From assembly GCF_012932915.1 (NCBI RefSeq), contig NZ_VCQU01000016.1, positions 1-64,000 of the forward strand: a stretch of DNA of 64,000 bases, in the 5' to 3' direction. Below the pieces are notes generated by a model, which worked only from the letters and a program-made list of their open reading frames with translations, did no database searches and was not told where the DNA came from. Position 1 is the stretch's first letter. The number at the start of each line of letters is the position of its first letter. Source of the stretch: Antrihabitans stalactiti (GTDB lineage Bacteria > Actinomycetota > Actinomycetes > Mycobacteriales > Mycobacteriaceae). The position numbers and the translations under genes were made by a program. Of the stretch, positions 47,422 to 56,383 are shown piece by piece.

Positions 47422-49038
47422 GTGACTATTTTAGCGTCGGCCGAGGTGATCCCGGCCTATGACGAGAACATCCTGCCGCCGCATCGCGAATTGGTCGCGG
47501 CGATGGGCGCCGGCTACGTGTCGGCTGCGGTATGGCTGGCCGTGTTGTGCGCCAATGCATTCGGCGAGTGCGGCACGCGGGTATCAGGGTCGTGCGCGCT
47601 CGACATCGGGTCGTTATTCGTCCTGTTTGCGCCGGAAACACCCACCGCTGCAATCACATACGTCGAACTCACCAGCCGTCATCACGGCGTGCAGATCGCG
47701 TCCGACGAGGTAAGGCGCATAGCGCACGCTCTTCTTGTCGCCCTCGACAAGAGCCCTCACGCGCTGCGGCCACCTCGCAACCCAGGATCCAAACATGTTT
47801 CCTCGCAAACCCATTCATCGATCGCGTCGATGCGCGATGTACCGGAAGGACACATTCGTTTGAAGAACTACCGATCAGCCCTACCGATTGCGCTGCCGTT
47901 GTTGGCGGCAGTGACGGCGGCGGGAGTCGCCGGAGCCGTTCCGGGTCAGCCCGGTATCGCGGTGCCATCGCCGGATCAACCGGGGGTGACCTCGCCATCT
48001 CCAACACCACCACCTCCGACTCCTCCTCTGCCCGCGCCGGAACCGCCCTCGTACGTGGCCCCGTATGTGCCGGCTCCGCCCCCGAGGGCTGTGCCGACCC
48101 GCCCGATCCCGCAGTATTCGAACCCTGGCCCGGCGGAGGAAGTCGACTCTGATGTCTCCACCGCTCCTCCGGGCCCGGTGCCCGAAATCGAGCCTCCTGC
48201 AGGAAAGGTCCGGGTCGGCGCCTACACCGCGGACAAACCGGACTGGATGTCAACCGCGGACAAAGACCTGGTCAACCGGTGGGCCAGCTTCACCGAGGCG
48301 AAGTTTTCAGAAGGATGGCGTGCGACGGGCTTGTCGCCGAGCGAGGCCGACAAGCGCGCGGCAGCCGCTGTTGCCGCGGGGACGCTCGGTGCGGGCGTGA
48401 CCGCGACGGTCGCCGGAACCACGGCTGGCGTGATCGGCTGTGCGGGCGGCGCCGCGACCGGCGCAATAGTAGGCGCGATTGTCGGCACCTCAGTTACGCC
48501 CTTTGTCGGTGTCGGACCGGGTGCTGGCGTTGGCGCCTTGGTTGGCTGCGCGGGCGGTGCAGCTCTGCTCGGCGTGCCAGTCGCGCTTGCTGGTGCGGTT
48601 GCGGGCGGAGTCGGTGGAGCCGCATTCGGATCCGCATTCGGCGCCGGCGACGACAATGCGGACGCGAGCCTTCCGCCGATTCCAGGATTGACGATAGGCC
48701 CCGCCTTGCCGGCCGCCGACCTCGCGAAGCCGGTTGTGGACGCTGCTCGTTCGGCACTTGTAGACGTCGCCGACCGGAGCGCGCCCGCGGTTGAGACCGC
48801 TGCGCCGATACTGAATGCGGCTCTCGCGCCAGCCGTTTCGACAACGCTCGAAGCGGCGCAGCCAGTACTTGATGCGGCGCGGCCGGTTATCGAGCAGACG
48901 CAACCGACCTGGCAACCGATCGTAGACAACGTCGCTACCGTCGCCGCGCCGTTGGTCGAGGCCGCGCAGCCGTTGCTGTCACCGTTCCAATCGATGGTGG
49001 CTCAGATACCGCCGCTGATGCCGCAGGTCGCGCAATGA
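47422..49038 (+). CDS. proline-rich, glycine-zipper protein of the transfer operon
   Basis: A 538-residue protein of composite build. Residues 1-130 are a hydrophobic segment with HRELVAAMGAGYVSAAVWLAVLCANAFG. Residues 137-172 look like a second signal sequence (MRDVPEGHIRLKNYRSALPI, then LPLLAAVTAAGVAGAV). A Pro-rich linker follows (180-245), then an Ala/Gly-rich region with glycine-zipper repeats (GAIVGAIVGTSV) and finally repeated AAPVLDAARPV-like helices. An internal ATG at 47830 could start a secreted form. No family is recognised. It begins a 14-kb operon. Confidence 0.6.
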   Translation: MTILASAEVIPAYDENILPPHRELVAAMGAGYVSAAVWLAVLCANAFGECGTRVSGSCALDIGSLFVLFAPETPTAAITYVELTSRHHGVQIASDEVRRIAHALLVALDKSPHALRPPRNPGSKHVSSQTHSSIASMRDVPEGHIRLKNYRSALPIALPLLAAVTAAGVAGAVPGQPGIAVPSPDQPGVTSPSPTPPPPTPPLPAPEPPSYVAPYVPAPPPRAVPTRPIPQYSNPGPAEEVDSDVSTAPPGPVPEIEPPAGKVRVGAYTADKPDWMSTADKDLVNRWASFTEAKFSEGWRATGLSPSEADKRAAAAVAAGTLGAGVTATVAGTTAGVIGCAGGAATGAIVGAIVGTSVTPFVGVGPGAGVGALVGCAGGAALLGVPVALAGAVAGGVGGAAFGSAFGAGDDNADASLPPIPGLTIGPALPAADLAKPVVDAARSALVDVADRSAPAVETAAPILNAALAPAVSTTLEAAQPVLDAARPVIEQTQPTWQPIVDNVATVAAPLVEAAQPLLSPFQSMVAQIPPLMPQVAQ

Positions 49039-49613
49039 ACGCCGAGGAGGCGTCGCCTCGTAGCTCGGCAGCAAAGAGTGCATGGCGACTATCGTCGACC
49101 CTCCTCGCGCTGGCACTCGTCCCGGTCGCGGGTGTCGCTGCAGCATTGGCACTGGTGTTTGGCACTGGTGATTCATGGCCCGATGGACCGACCGCGCTCC
49201 TTCCGGAGACGTCGAATGATGCGAGGTCGGCGACGTGGTGCCCCGAGACTGTCGTTGGCGCGTTGATCACCGGTGCCGGTCGAGGTGATTTCGAAAGTGG
49301 TCCAGGTCTGATCTTGCGGATGAACCACGCCATCTACGTCGAGCGAGATGCGGATGCGGCCCGCTCGGTATTCGCTCAGGGAGCCGCGGTCGCTTCACCT
49401 GCCGAAACGCGGTCGGCACTCGCGGCCTTGCCAGCAGGTGTGCAGCACTGCGTGCGCATCAGTCCGCTGGTAGGTGATCGGTTCGCCGTGTCGGTGGAAG
49501 AGCGATATCCGAGTGGGCGAAACCAGTTGTGGGACACAGTCGTTTCTATCGGGCGCCAGAGCGACGGGCGGTTGCTGATCACTGCCGTCACGCCAGCAGG
49601 GGGCGACGGATGA
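49035..49613 (+). CDS. single-pass membrane protein, paralogue of 50527 gene
   Basis: A 192-residue protein: one N-terminal membrane helix (LSSTLLALALVPVAGVAAALALVF) and an outer domain with WCPETVVGALITGAGRG, ALPAGVQHCVRISPLVGDRFAVSVEERYP. The same blocks (WCPE, TVPAGTRHCVAMTALAADRF) appear in the C-terminal domain of the gene at 50527. The pair may form an envelope component of the transfer channel. It overlaps both neighbours (ATGA). Confidence 0.65.
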   Translation: MNAEEASPRSSAAKSAWRLSSTLLALALVPVAGVAAALALVFGTGDSWPDGPTALLPETSNDARSATWCPETVVGALITGAGRGDFESGPGLILRMNHAIYVERDADAARSVFAQGAAVASPAETRSALAALPAGVQHCVRISPLVGDRFAVSVEERYPSGRNQLWDTVVSIGRQSDGRLLITAVTPAGGDG

Positions 49614-50530
49614 GCGTCGTCGACGTCAGCACGAGCGGGTCGGCACCCGGCGACCGAGAAGACCTCGCCTGGTTGTACGGCCCGGCGCCGACGAGATCAC
49701 CTACAGATTTGCCACCCCGCCTGTCTGGACCCGATCGGCCGGACACGCTTCGAGGATGGCCATCGCCAACGCCGGGCGGAGGTTTGGTCCGAGTTCCCCC
49801 GACCCTGTTGCTCGGGGCCAGTGGTGGCGCAGGCGTCACGACCACTGCATACGGCGTGGCCTCGGCTGCGGCGGAGGAGCATTGCCCCGAGGTCGCGCCC
49901 GTCATCGTGGATGCGACACCAGCGGGAGGCAGTGACCTCGCATCCCGCACAGCGGATCATCGCCCGCCGTCCGCGACAGTCCAGTCCTGGCTGGCGTCAG
50001 ATCATCCAGGCGTCGGACTTCCTTCGGCGGTGGATGCAGTGTGTGGACTGTCGTCGTCCGGTGCGCGCGTTCTTGCGAGAGACGATCGGCCACTGCCGCG
50101 ACGCGAGTCGCTGGTCTCAGTGCACCGCATTGTGTGCAATGCGGGCTTTACTCCGGTTTACGACGGGGGTTCACCGGTGGGATCGCCTGCAGTGCAACCA
50201 CTCCTGGCTGACGGTCGGATCTCGGTCGGCATCGTCGTCGCGGGACGGCCCGACGCCGCGAACAGGCTCCGGCCCGTCCTGAGCTGGCTCGACGACCACT
50301 ACGGCGACTACCTGCTGGCGAACACCGTGATCGTGGTTGCGCAGCAAACGCCGTTCGGCGGCGGCGCCGTCGTGAACCATCTGCGTGCTCACCTTGGTCG
50401 CTGGGTGCGATCGGTGGTGGAGATCCCATGCGATCCACATCTTGCGATCGGCGAGGCCATCAGGTGGGACATACTCGCCGAAGCGACGAAGGAAGCGTAT
50501 CGACTCCTGCTCAAGGAGCTGTCGTCGTGA
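49610..50530 (+). CDS. degenerate MinD/ParA-like protein
   Basis: A 306-residue protein with a Pro-rich N-terminus and an ATPase-like core: PTLLLGASGGAGVTTTAYGVA where ParA proteins have KGGVGKTT, then APVIVDATPAGGSDLA. Both signature lysines are missing, so ATP hydrolysis is doubtful. It resembles pilus- or secretion-associated ParA-like proteins. ATG 49610 overlaps the previous stop. Confidence 0.65.
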   Translation: MSVVDVSTSGSAPGDREDLAWLYGPAPTRSPTDLPPRLSGPDRPDTLRGWPSPTPGGGLVRVPPTLLLGASGGAGVTTTAYGVASAAAEEHCPEVAPVIVDATPAGGSDLASRTADHRPPSATVQSWLASDHPGVGLPSAVDAVCGLSSSGARVLARDDRPLPRRESLVSVHRIVCNAGFTPVYDGGSPVGSPAVQPLLADGRISVGIVVAGRPDAANRLRPVLSWLDDHYGDYLLANTVIVVAQQTPFGGGAVVNHLRAHLGRWVRSVVEIPCDPHLAIGEAIRWDILAEATKEAYRLLLKELSS

Positions 50531-51441
50531 CGCTGATCAATGACGAAATACTCGATGATCCAGTACCCCTGCCCGCGGGTTGCGAAGTTCCCGCCGGCGG
50601 TGCCGATCTTCCTCCCCAAACAGCATCCGCCCTCGTCCCCGGGGAAGACGGTGCGCGCTGGTATCCGCGACTGGGCACGGCACCTGGGGTGTGCGAAACC
50701 GCTGCGGTGTCGTCGGTGGCAGATGCGGTCGCGCCTCCAGACTCTGTGGCGGATTGGTGGGCGTCGTGGGGGCACGGTGTCGCAGCTGCCGTGAATGTCA
50801 CCAAGCCGACCGAAGATTCCGAGGGGATCGACCGGTTGGCGGAATTAGACGCTCGGCCAACGATTCCGGACCCGATCGCGGAGGCGCTGCGACCCGTTCG
50901 TTCGCGGCGTTCGCTTTCGGAGCGCCGTTATTTGGTCCCGGTCGTAGCTGTTGTTCTGTTGGTTGTAACCACCGCGATCACACGCGCCGTCCTTGTCGGC
51001 GATGACGAAACGCCGCCGACGGCTACCGCGTCACCCGTTGTGCCCGATGGCTGGTGCCCCGAAGAGTCGTCCGGCGCATTCATGCGCAGCGCGCGCGAGG
51101 GCAGCGACCGCACCGGCATGGACGCGTTCGTGAAACTGCAGTGGTCCTATTTCCAGCTCCGCTCGGCGGACGCCGCATGGACAGTGATTGCGCCGGACGC
51201 GCAGCTCCCACCCAAGGCGGAATTCGCCAGTGCCGCAGCAACAGTGCCAGCCGGAACCCGGCATTGCGTTGCGATGACAGCACTCGCGGCCGACCGCTTC
51301 TCTGCCGAAGTAACCGAAGAGCGTCCCGGCCAGCCAGCCGTCGTGCACCGGGAGCTTGTGACCACTCGGGCAACACCGGACGGGCGATCGGTAATTGTCG
51401 CGATCACGGCCGCACCCACACCCGAGGGGGGAGCGCGATGA
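50527..51441 (+). CDS. single-pass membrane protein, paralogue of 49035 gene
   Basis: A 304-residue protein with a disordered first 130 residues, one membrane helix (RYLVPVVAVVLLVVTTAITRAVLV) and an outer domain related to that of the 49035 gene (WCPEESSGAFMRSARE ... VPAGTRHCVAMTALAADRFSAEVTEERP). The ATPase-like gene lies between the two. GTG 50527 overlaps the previous stop. Confidence 0.68.
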   Translation: MTLINDEILDDPVPLPAGCEVPAGGADLPPQTASALVPGEDGARWYPRLGTAPGVCETAAVSSVADAVAPPDSVADWWASWGHGVAAAVNVTKPTEDSEGIDRLAELDARPTIPDPIAEALRPVRSRRSLSERRYLVPVVAVVLLVVTTAITRAVLVGDDETPPTATASPVVPDGWCPEESSGAFMRSAREGSDRTGMDAFVKLQWSYFQLRSADAAWTVIAPDAQLPPKAEFASAAATVPAGTRHCVAMTALAADRFSAEVTEERPGQPAVVHRELVTTRATPDGRSVIVAITAAPTPEGGAR

Positions 51442-53360
51442 CAACAATCCGCACGAGAACATTTGCAGCCATTATTGTTTCGACCGCAGTGTCGGCAGCG
51501 ACAATGGCTTATCCGACCTCGGCTCCCGCGACCCCGGCCGGCGGGTGCCCAGCAGTTGTGGCCGAGTTCATGGCTGGGACGTGGGAGACAAATCCCGCAG
51601 CCGATCCGACCGTGCCCGTGGGTGTGTTGAAGTCGGTGGCCGATCCGATCGCCGCAGCGACCAATAGGCAAGTGACGATTCGGTTTCCGGGATACGAGGC
51701 GCGTGCGTTCGACAACTCCGACACGTATGCCGGATCCAAAGCGACCGGAGTAACGGCCCTGACTCGCGATCTTGCCGAGCAGTTGGCAGGGTGCCCGCAG
51801 ACCAAGGTCACGATCGCCGGATTCTCCCAGGGCGCGGACGCCGCCGGCGACGTCGCGGCGGCGATCGGCGCGGGTCGCGGGCCGGTCACACCGGATCGAG
51901 TGTTGGGTGTTGCATTGCTCGCCGATCCCCATCGCGGCACACAAGGCGCGCAGGACATTTCGAACAATCCCGTCGCGACCGGGATCGCGGGGCCGCGGTC
52001 GGCGGGTTTCGGCTCCCTATCGGGAAGAGTTGTTCAACTCTGCTTAGGCGGCGACCAACCAGACCTTTACTGCGCAACAGACACCAGCAAGACACCCATC
52101 ATCGCCGCGCTCGGCAAAACGCTCTCCGGCTCGACACCGTCGGGACCAGGAACACCAGGGCTGTCGGAGGCACTCGTCTCGGACTATTCGGGTGCCAATG
52201 TCGAAGACCTAGCGACGAACTTGGCCACAATCGAGGATCAAACCCACGAAGCGACGCCTTCTAGCCCGACGACATTGAGCTCGGCGGCGACAGCAGTCGC
52301 GAATACCCTTCTGCCGCTGGTCGACACAGCGACCTGGTCGCGAAATAACCCTGCGGTCGCCACCCAGCTCAGTAACGCATCGCCCGGTTCCCCGGAATCG
52401 GCGGCGAAGAACGTCTTGGACACAGTCAGCAACATGGACCTCACCGGTGCGGTCAACAACGCGATCAGTCTTGCGAATTCGGCGCAAGCACTCCTCACAG
52501 GCGGGAATGTTCCGGCAGGCTCGCTGACCGGGACCGGGCAGCAGCTGCAATCTCAAACGGCACCACTCACCGCCACGCCACTCGATCTGCTCAGCACCGG
52601 CACCAGCGCATTGTCACTCCTCAAACCGTCGGTACTTGTTGGTCAAGTGGTGAACGCGGCTACCAATGGCGTGAGCTTCGCTGAGAATCTGCCCAAAATC
52701 ATCGCCGCGTTCGGCCAGCTCGGCGGGCTAGTGCTCGAACCGAACCTGGATATCGCGGGCAAAATCCATCGAGCACACGGGATCGTTCAAGACCTGAACA
52801 ACCTGTTCAGTCCGATCATCGACCTCGCTGCGGGTGTGGATCTTCATCTGGCGTCGTCGCTGCTGTCGGCGTTGGCTCCGTTGGACCCCTCACCGACCAC
52901 GTCGATCGCGTCGCTGGTCGTCGGTCTGATCGGAAACCTCGACATCAAAAGGTTGGCCGACGATATCGGCGGCCTGCAGGAAGCGTTGTGGAAAATACTC
53001 GACGGTGGCGACTGGCTCGGCGCCGGTTTGAAGGTGTTGACGACAGTGCCGGACCTTATCGCCGTCGCGGTGGGGACGCTTTCCGGAGAAGCGAAAACGT
53101 CGTCGGGGACACCTCGTTCGTCCACGGCAACCCCGACAACACTCCGGGACGCTGCGACGTCGCTGGTGTCCACAGCCGGGACACAAGGTGCCGATCAGCT
53201 GAGCAAGCTTGCATCCGAAGGTTTGACGGCGGTCAGCTTCTTTGCTTCCCACACCCACGACCAGGGCTACAACACCCGTGCCATCAACTCTGCCGGTGAC
53301 ACAGCGGCGGCGTACGCGACGAAATTTTTGCTCGGCAAGATCCAGCCGGTCCTGGGATGA
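51438..53360 (+). CDS. cutinase-family hydrolase with large insertion
   Basis: A 640-residue secreted protein. The signal peptide is TFAAIIVSTAVSAATMAYPTSAPA. The cutinase core follows: FPGYEARAFDNSD, TIAGFSQGADAAGD with nucleophile Ser130, and LCLGGDQPDLYC with Asp206 or Asp209. About 380 residues rich in Ala/Ser/Leu then intervene, and the expected final His appears only at the C-terminus (FFASHTHDQGYNTRAINSAGDTAAAYATKFLLG, His605 or His607). Normal cutinases have about 220 residues. It is in the middle of the transfer operon and could act on envelope esters during mating; the substrate is inferred. Confidence 0.78.
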   Translation: MTTIRTRTFAAIIVSTAVSAATMAYPTSAPATPAGGCPAVVAEFMAGTWETNPAADPTVPVGVLKSVADPIAAATNRQVTIRFPGYEARAFDNSDTYAGSKATGVTALTRDLAEQLAGCPQTKVTIAGFSQGADAAGDVAAAIGAGRGPVTPDRVLGVALLADPHRGTQGAQDISNNPVATGIAGPRSAGFGSLSGRVVQLCLGGDQPDLYCATDTSKTPIIAALGKTLSGSTPSGPGTPGLSEALVSDYSGANVEDLATNLATIEDQTHEATPSSPTTLSSAATAVANTLLPLVDTATWSRNNPAVATQLSNASPGSPESAAKNVLDTVSNMDLTGAVNNAISLANSAQALLTGGNVPAGSLTGTGQQLQSQTAPLTATPLDLLSTGTSALSLLKPSVLVGQVVNAATNGVSFAENLPKIIAAFGQLGGLVLEPNLDIAGKIHRAHGIVQDLNNLFSPIIDLAAGVDLHLASSLLSALAPLDPSPTTSIASLVVGLIGNLDIKRLADDIGGLQEALWKILDGGDWLGAGLKVLTTVPDLIAVAVGTLSGEAKTSSGTPRSSTATPTTLRDAATSLVSTAGTQGADQLSKLASEGLTAVSFFASHTHDQGYNTRAINSAGDTAAAYATKFLLGKIQPVLG

Positions 53361-53387
53361 CTACGACTGTCGAGAGGACTGAACCGG

Positions 53388-54947
53388 ATGGGAAAAGCGA
53401 TCGTCGCGTCGCTCGGGTTCATGGCAATCGTGGTGGCGATCCCGCTCGCGATCGTCTTGGCGACTGCGCAACACGAATCATCGAAATGCGCAGCACCGCA
53501 GATGAATTTGGCGGCACTGCCGCAACTTCAGCCCGGAGCGACCTCTCCGCTGTCGCAGTCGGGGACCCGCACGTTCCCAATCGCTGCCGACCAGTACACG
53601 CTGACGCAGCACTTTCGTGGCGACGCGCATCGAGGCGTGGACCTGGCGGCAACCGACGGAACCCAGATCTACGCGGCCGCAGACGGGAACGTGGTCGATG
53701 CAGGCCCCGCTTCCGGGTTCGGACAATGGATTGTGGTGGATTCACTCGACATGGCGGGCACCAAGTTCTCGACCGTCTACGGCCATATGTGGGAACACGG
53801 TCTGCACGTGAAGACCGGAGACACGGTCAGGGCCGGCCAGCACATTGCCGACGTTGGGAACAACGCCGATTCCAGTGGTCCGCACCTGCATTTCGAGGTG
53901 TGGCAGGGCGGGCGCACCAACGGCCAGGCAATCGATCCGGAAGGGTGGCTGACTGGCGCCGCCGCACCGACACCCGATGCTCCTTCTACTCCAGGGCCAC
54001 TGTCCACCGCGTGCCCGGACGGGTTCGGGACACCTGGTGGCCAGCTGGCCGCCGGGACAGTGCCGCCGGAGCTCGAGATGTGGTACCGGCAGGCAGGTTC
54101 GCTGTGCCCACAGATCAGTGCGTCGCTCTTGGCTGCGCAAGGCAAGCAGGAGAGCGGATTTCGCCGGGGCCTGACATCACCCGACGGTGCGGAGGGGTTG
54201 GCGCAGTTCATGCCGAGCACGGCGACGAGCATCGACCCACTAGACGGGCAACCGTATGTGATCGATGCCGACCACGACGGGCAGGCATCTGTGCGGGAAG
54301 ACGGGGACGCGATCATCGGCCAAGGCCGGTACATGTGCGCGTTGGCTGCGGTCATCGACAGGTGGAAAGCCAGCGGCGAAGTGCAGGGCGACACTGCCGC
54401 GTTGGCGTTGGGTGCCTACAACGCAGGCGAGGGCGCGGTGCACGACTCACATGGCATCCCGAATCAGATTCCACGTCACTTCACCGAGACCCAGCCCTAC
54501 ATCACGGCGATTCTGTCGGACGAGCCGAACTTCCGTGCGGCAGGCGCGTCAGGCGAATTCGTGCCGAATCCTTCCTCGCCCAAGGGCACTCAGATTGTGG
54601 CAGCGTCGCGGCAGTGGCTGGGCACCCCGTACGTCTGGGGAGGGGGAGGACCGCAGGGGCCATCCAACGGCGGTCTCGACTGTTCAGGATTGACGTCCGC
54701 CGCGGTGTTTGCGGCGACCGGGATCTCGTTGCCGCGCACCTCGGAGGAGCAGTGGACGGTCGGGGAGGAAATTCCGATCGATCAAGTACAGCCGGGGGAT
54801 TTGCTGTTCGGCGAATGGTCCGGCGGCCGGCCTGGCCATGTCGCGATCGCGACCGGAGGCGGGCAGATGATCCACGCACCTCAGACGGGCGAGGTCGTCA
54901 AAGAGGCGCCAATTCAATCCGGCATGAAGGCCCGGCGGGTTTCGTGA
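53388..54947 (+). CDS. three-domain peptidoglycan hydrolase
   Basis: A 519-residue protein with one N-terminal membrane helix (FMAIVVAIPLAIVLATA). Domain 1 is an M23 peptidase: HRGVD (His81, Asp85) and GPHLHFE (His166, His168). Domain 2 is a lytic transglycosylase: GKQESGF with Glu255 and GLAQFMPST. Domain 3 is NlpC/P60: GGLDCSGLT with Cys432, GRPGHVAI with His484, and His496. It would cut peptide bridges and glycan strands to open the wall for the channel. All active residues are present. Confidence 0.92.
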   Translation: MGKAIVASLGFMAIVVAIPLAIVLATAQHESSKCAAPQMNLAALPQLQPGATSPLSQSGTRTFPIAADQYTLTQHFRGDAHRGVDLAATDGTQIYAAADGNVVDAGPASGFGQWIVVDSLDMAGTKFSTVYGHMWEHGLHVKTGDTVRAGQHIADVGNNADSSGPHLHFEVWQGGRTNGQAIDPEGWLTGAAAPTPDAPSTPGPLSTACPDGFGTPGGQLAAGTVPPELEMWYRQAGSLCPQISASLLAAQGKQESGFRRGLTSPDGAEGLAQFMPSTATSIDPLDGQPYVIDADHDGQASVREDGDAIIGQGRYMCALAAVIDRWKASGEVQGDTAALALGAYNAGEGAVHDSHGIPNQIPRHFTETQPYITAILSDEPNFRAAGASGEFVPNPSSPKGTQIVAASRQWLGTPYVWGGGGPQGPSNGGLDCSGLTSAAVFAATGISLPRTSEEQWTVGEEIPIDQVQPGDLLFGEWSGGRPGHVAIATGGGQMIHAPQTGEVVKEAPIQSGMKARRVS

Positions 54948-55504
54948 ACCGCCGGAGCCGGCTGGTCGCCGCGTTGCTGACAGGACTCGCGCTCGTCGGG
55001 TGCGCGACCGACCACACCGCTCCCGGACCGTCGTCGCCTGCAGTCGCAGACCCATCGCCGCTGTTAGACGAATCGGAAGACCCAGGCGATGGCGAGGCTG
55101 TCGCAGCGGAAGCGATGCGGCGCATTTTCACGTGGCGCCCAGCACTGGACACGAACCCGGAATCGGCGCTGCCCCGCGCTCGGGACCTGCTCGGCCCGAC
55201 CCTCCTCGCGGTCCTGGATCGAGCAGCTGCCGCGCAAGCGACCCTCGTCCCACCACGGCGCGGACTCCAATGGGGCCAATGGACACAGGAACGCGCGTGG
55301 GTAGACGCGCAGGCATGGGTCTCGCGCGAACGAGAAGCCCCGACTGATCCCGACCTCGACCACCTGAATCGAAAGGTCGGGATCGCTCAGACAGTCACCT
55401 GGCCGAACGGGCGCAGCGAGATCCTGCCATCGACAACCGTTCTCGCGCAACTGATTCACACCGCCGCCGGATGGCGGCTCGACTCCTACGAGGTGTTGAA
55501 GTGA
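54944..55504 (+). CDS. lipoprotein of the transfer operon
   Basis: A 186-residue protein with a lipobox (LLTGLALVGCATDH, Cys at about residue 20) and an outer domain with MRRIFTWRPALDTNPESALPRARDLLGPTLLAV and IAQTVTWPNGRSEILPSTTVLAQLIHTAAGWRLDSYEVL, which resembles the outer part of VirB8/DUF4878-like proteins. It may link the channel to the membrane. GTG 54944 overlaps the hydrolase stop. Confidence 0.72.
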   Translation: MNRRSRLVAALLTGLALVGCATDHTAPGPSSPAVADPSPLLDESEDPGDGEAVAAEAMRRIFTWRPALDTNPESALPRARDLLGPTLLAVLDRAAAAQATLVPPRRGLQWGQWTQERAWVDAQAWVSREREAPTDPDLDHLNRKVGIAQTVTWPNGRSEILPSTTVLAQLIHTAAGWRLDSYEVLK

Positions 55505-56022
55505 CGTCCCACGATTCTTTTCAAGATCCAAGTGCCCCGAGACGGTGGCCGATCGTCGCCGGCATCACCGGTGGTGCTGGCGTCTCGACGGTGCTGGCGT
55601 TGCTCCGGCTACCCACCCACTGCGACGCGGGTGTGTTGGTTCCGGATGAACCTGTCGACGTGCTGGTGACGCGGTCCACATGCGCGGCGGTCGCGGCCGC
55701 GATCGACGCCGCAGCAGCGCTGAGTCCGGCCCCCGTGCTGGTCGTGGTGGCCGACCGGCCCGGCCCCGTCCCGCGCACTGTGCGGCAACGAATCCGGATG
55801 ACCGAACCCCATCTGCCCGCTGTGGTCAGCCTCGACTGGATAGACCCGCTACGCCACCACGATGAACCCTTGGCACTGCTTGGCCACGAAGTGCACGAAA
55901 CCCCCAGCCAAGAACGCACCAAATGGGCGCGCGCCGCGCTCGATGCGGCGCAAAGAATCGTCGACACCCTCGCCATTGCACTGACCGCGGCTCCGCAACC
56001 AAACCAGGAGGTTACCCCCTGA
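55501..56022 (+). CDS. second degenerate P-loop protein
   Basis: A 173-residue protein with WPIVAGITGGAGVSTVLALL, the same lysine-free P-loop pattern as the 49610 protein, and LVVVADRPGPVP at the position of a Walker B strand. It may be a truncated relative. It is too short for a full MinD fold. GTG 55501 overlaps the previous stop and the next ATG overlaps by one base. Confidence 0.6.
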   Translation: MTSHDSFQDPSAPRRWPIVAGITGGAGVSTVLALLRLPTHCDAGVLVPDEPVDVLVTRSTCAAVAAAIDAAAALSPAPVLVVVADRPGPVPRTVRQRIRMTEPHLPAVVSLDWIDPLRHHDEPLALLGHEVHETPSQERTKWARAALDAAQRIVDTLAIALTAAPQPNQEVTP

Positions 56023-56339
56023 TGTCTGTATTCCTCAGTACAGCAAACGATTTGTTGGCAGTCGCGTGGCATACCGGCGACACAATCTTGGCAGAGCCCG
56101 GAGTTCCGAACCCGCCGGCGAAAGATCTGCCGGGGGACCTCGGAACGACCTTGGATACCTGGCTCGGCTACGGCAAGACCATCTGCAACTACGCCGCCGC
56201 CGCGGGGATTCTCGCGATCGTCGTCATGCTTTTCGTCGGCGTCCGTGGCCGCTCGACGCTGGCCAAAGACGCGCTGACACACCTGCCGTGGGTGATCTTG
56301 GGTGAAGTCCTTCTCGTCAGCGGCGCCACGCTCTTCTGA
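56022..56339 (+). CDS. small membrane protein, VirB2/TrbC-like
   Basis: A 105-residue protein with two membrane segments (ICNYAAAAGILAIVVMLFVG, then LTHLPWVILGEVLLVSGATLF). The size and place next to VirB6- and VirB4-like genes fit a pilin-like or VirB3-like channel component. The AGGAGG site before ATG 56022 is strong, suggesting high expression, as expected of a pilin. Confidence 0.62.
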   Translation: MSVFLSTANDLLAVAWHTGDTILAEPGVPNPPAKDLPGDLGTTLDTWLGYGKTICNYAAAAGILAIVVMLFVGVRGRSTLAKDALTHLPWVILGEVLLVSGATLF

Positions 56340-56383
56340 AACCCAATGCGTCCCGGCCTATTAGAGACAAGGAGACAAGAACG

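Noticed and set aside
53357-54943. Long frame overlapping the peptidoglycan hydrolase, upstream of the lipoprotein
   Set aside because: The hydrolase frame has three complete domains; this one is arginine-rich and only its 3' part from GTG 54944 is a real gene.
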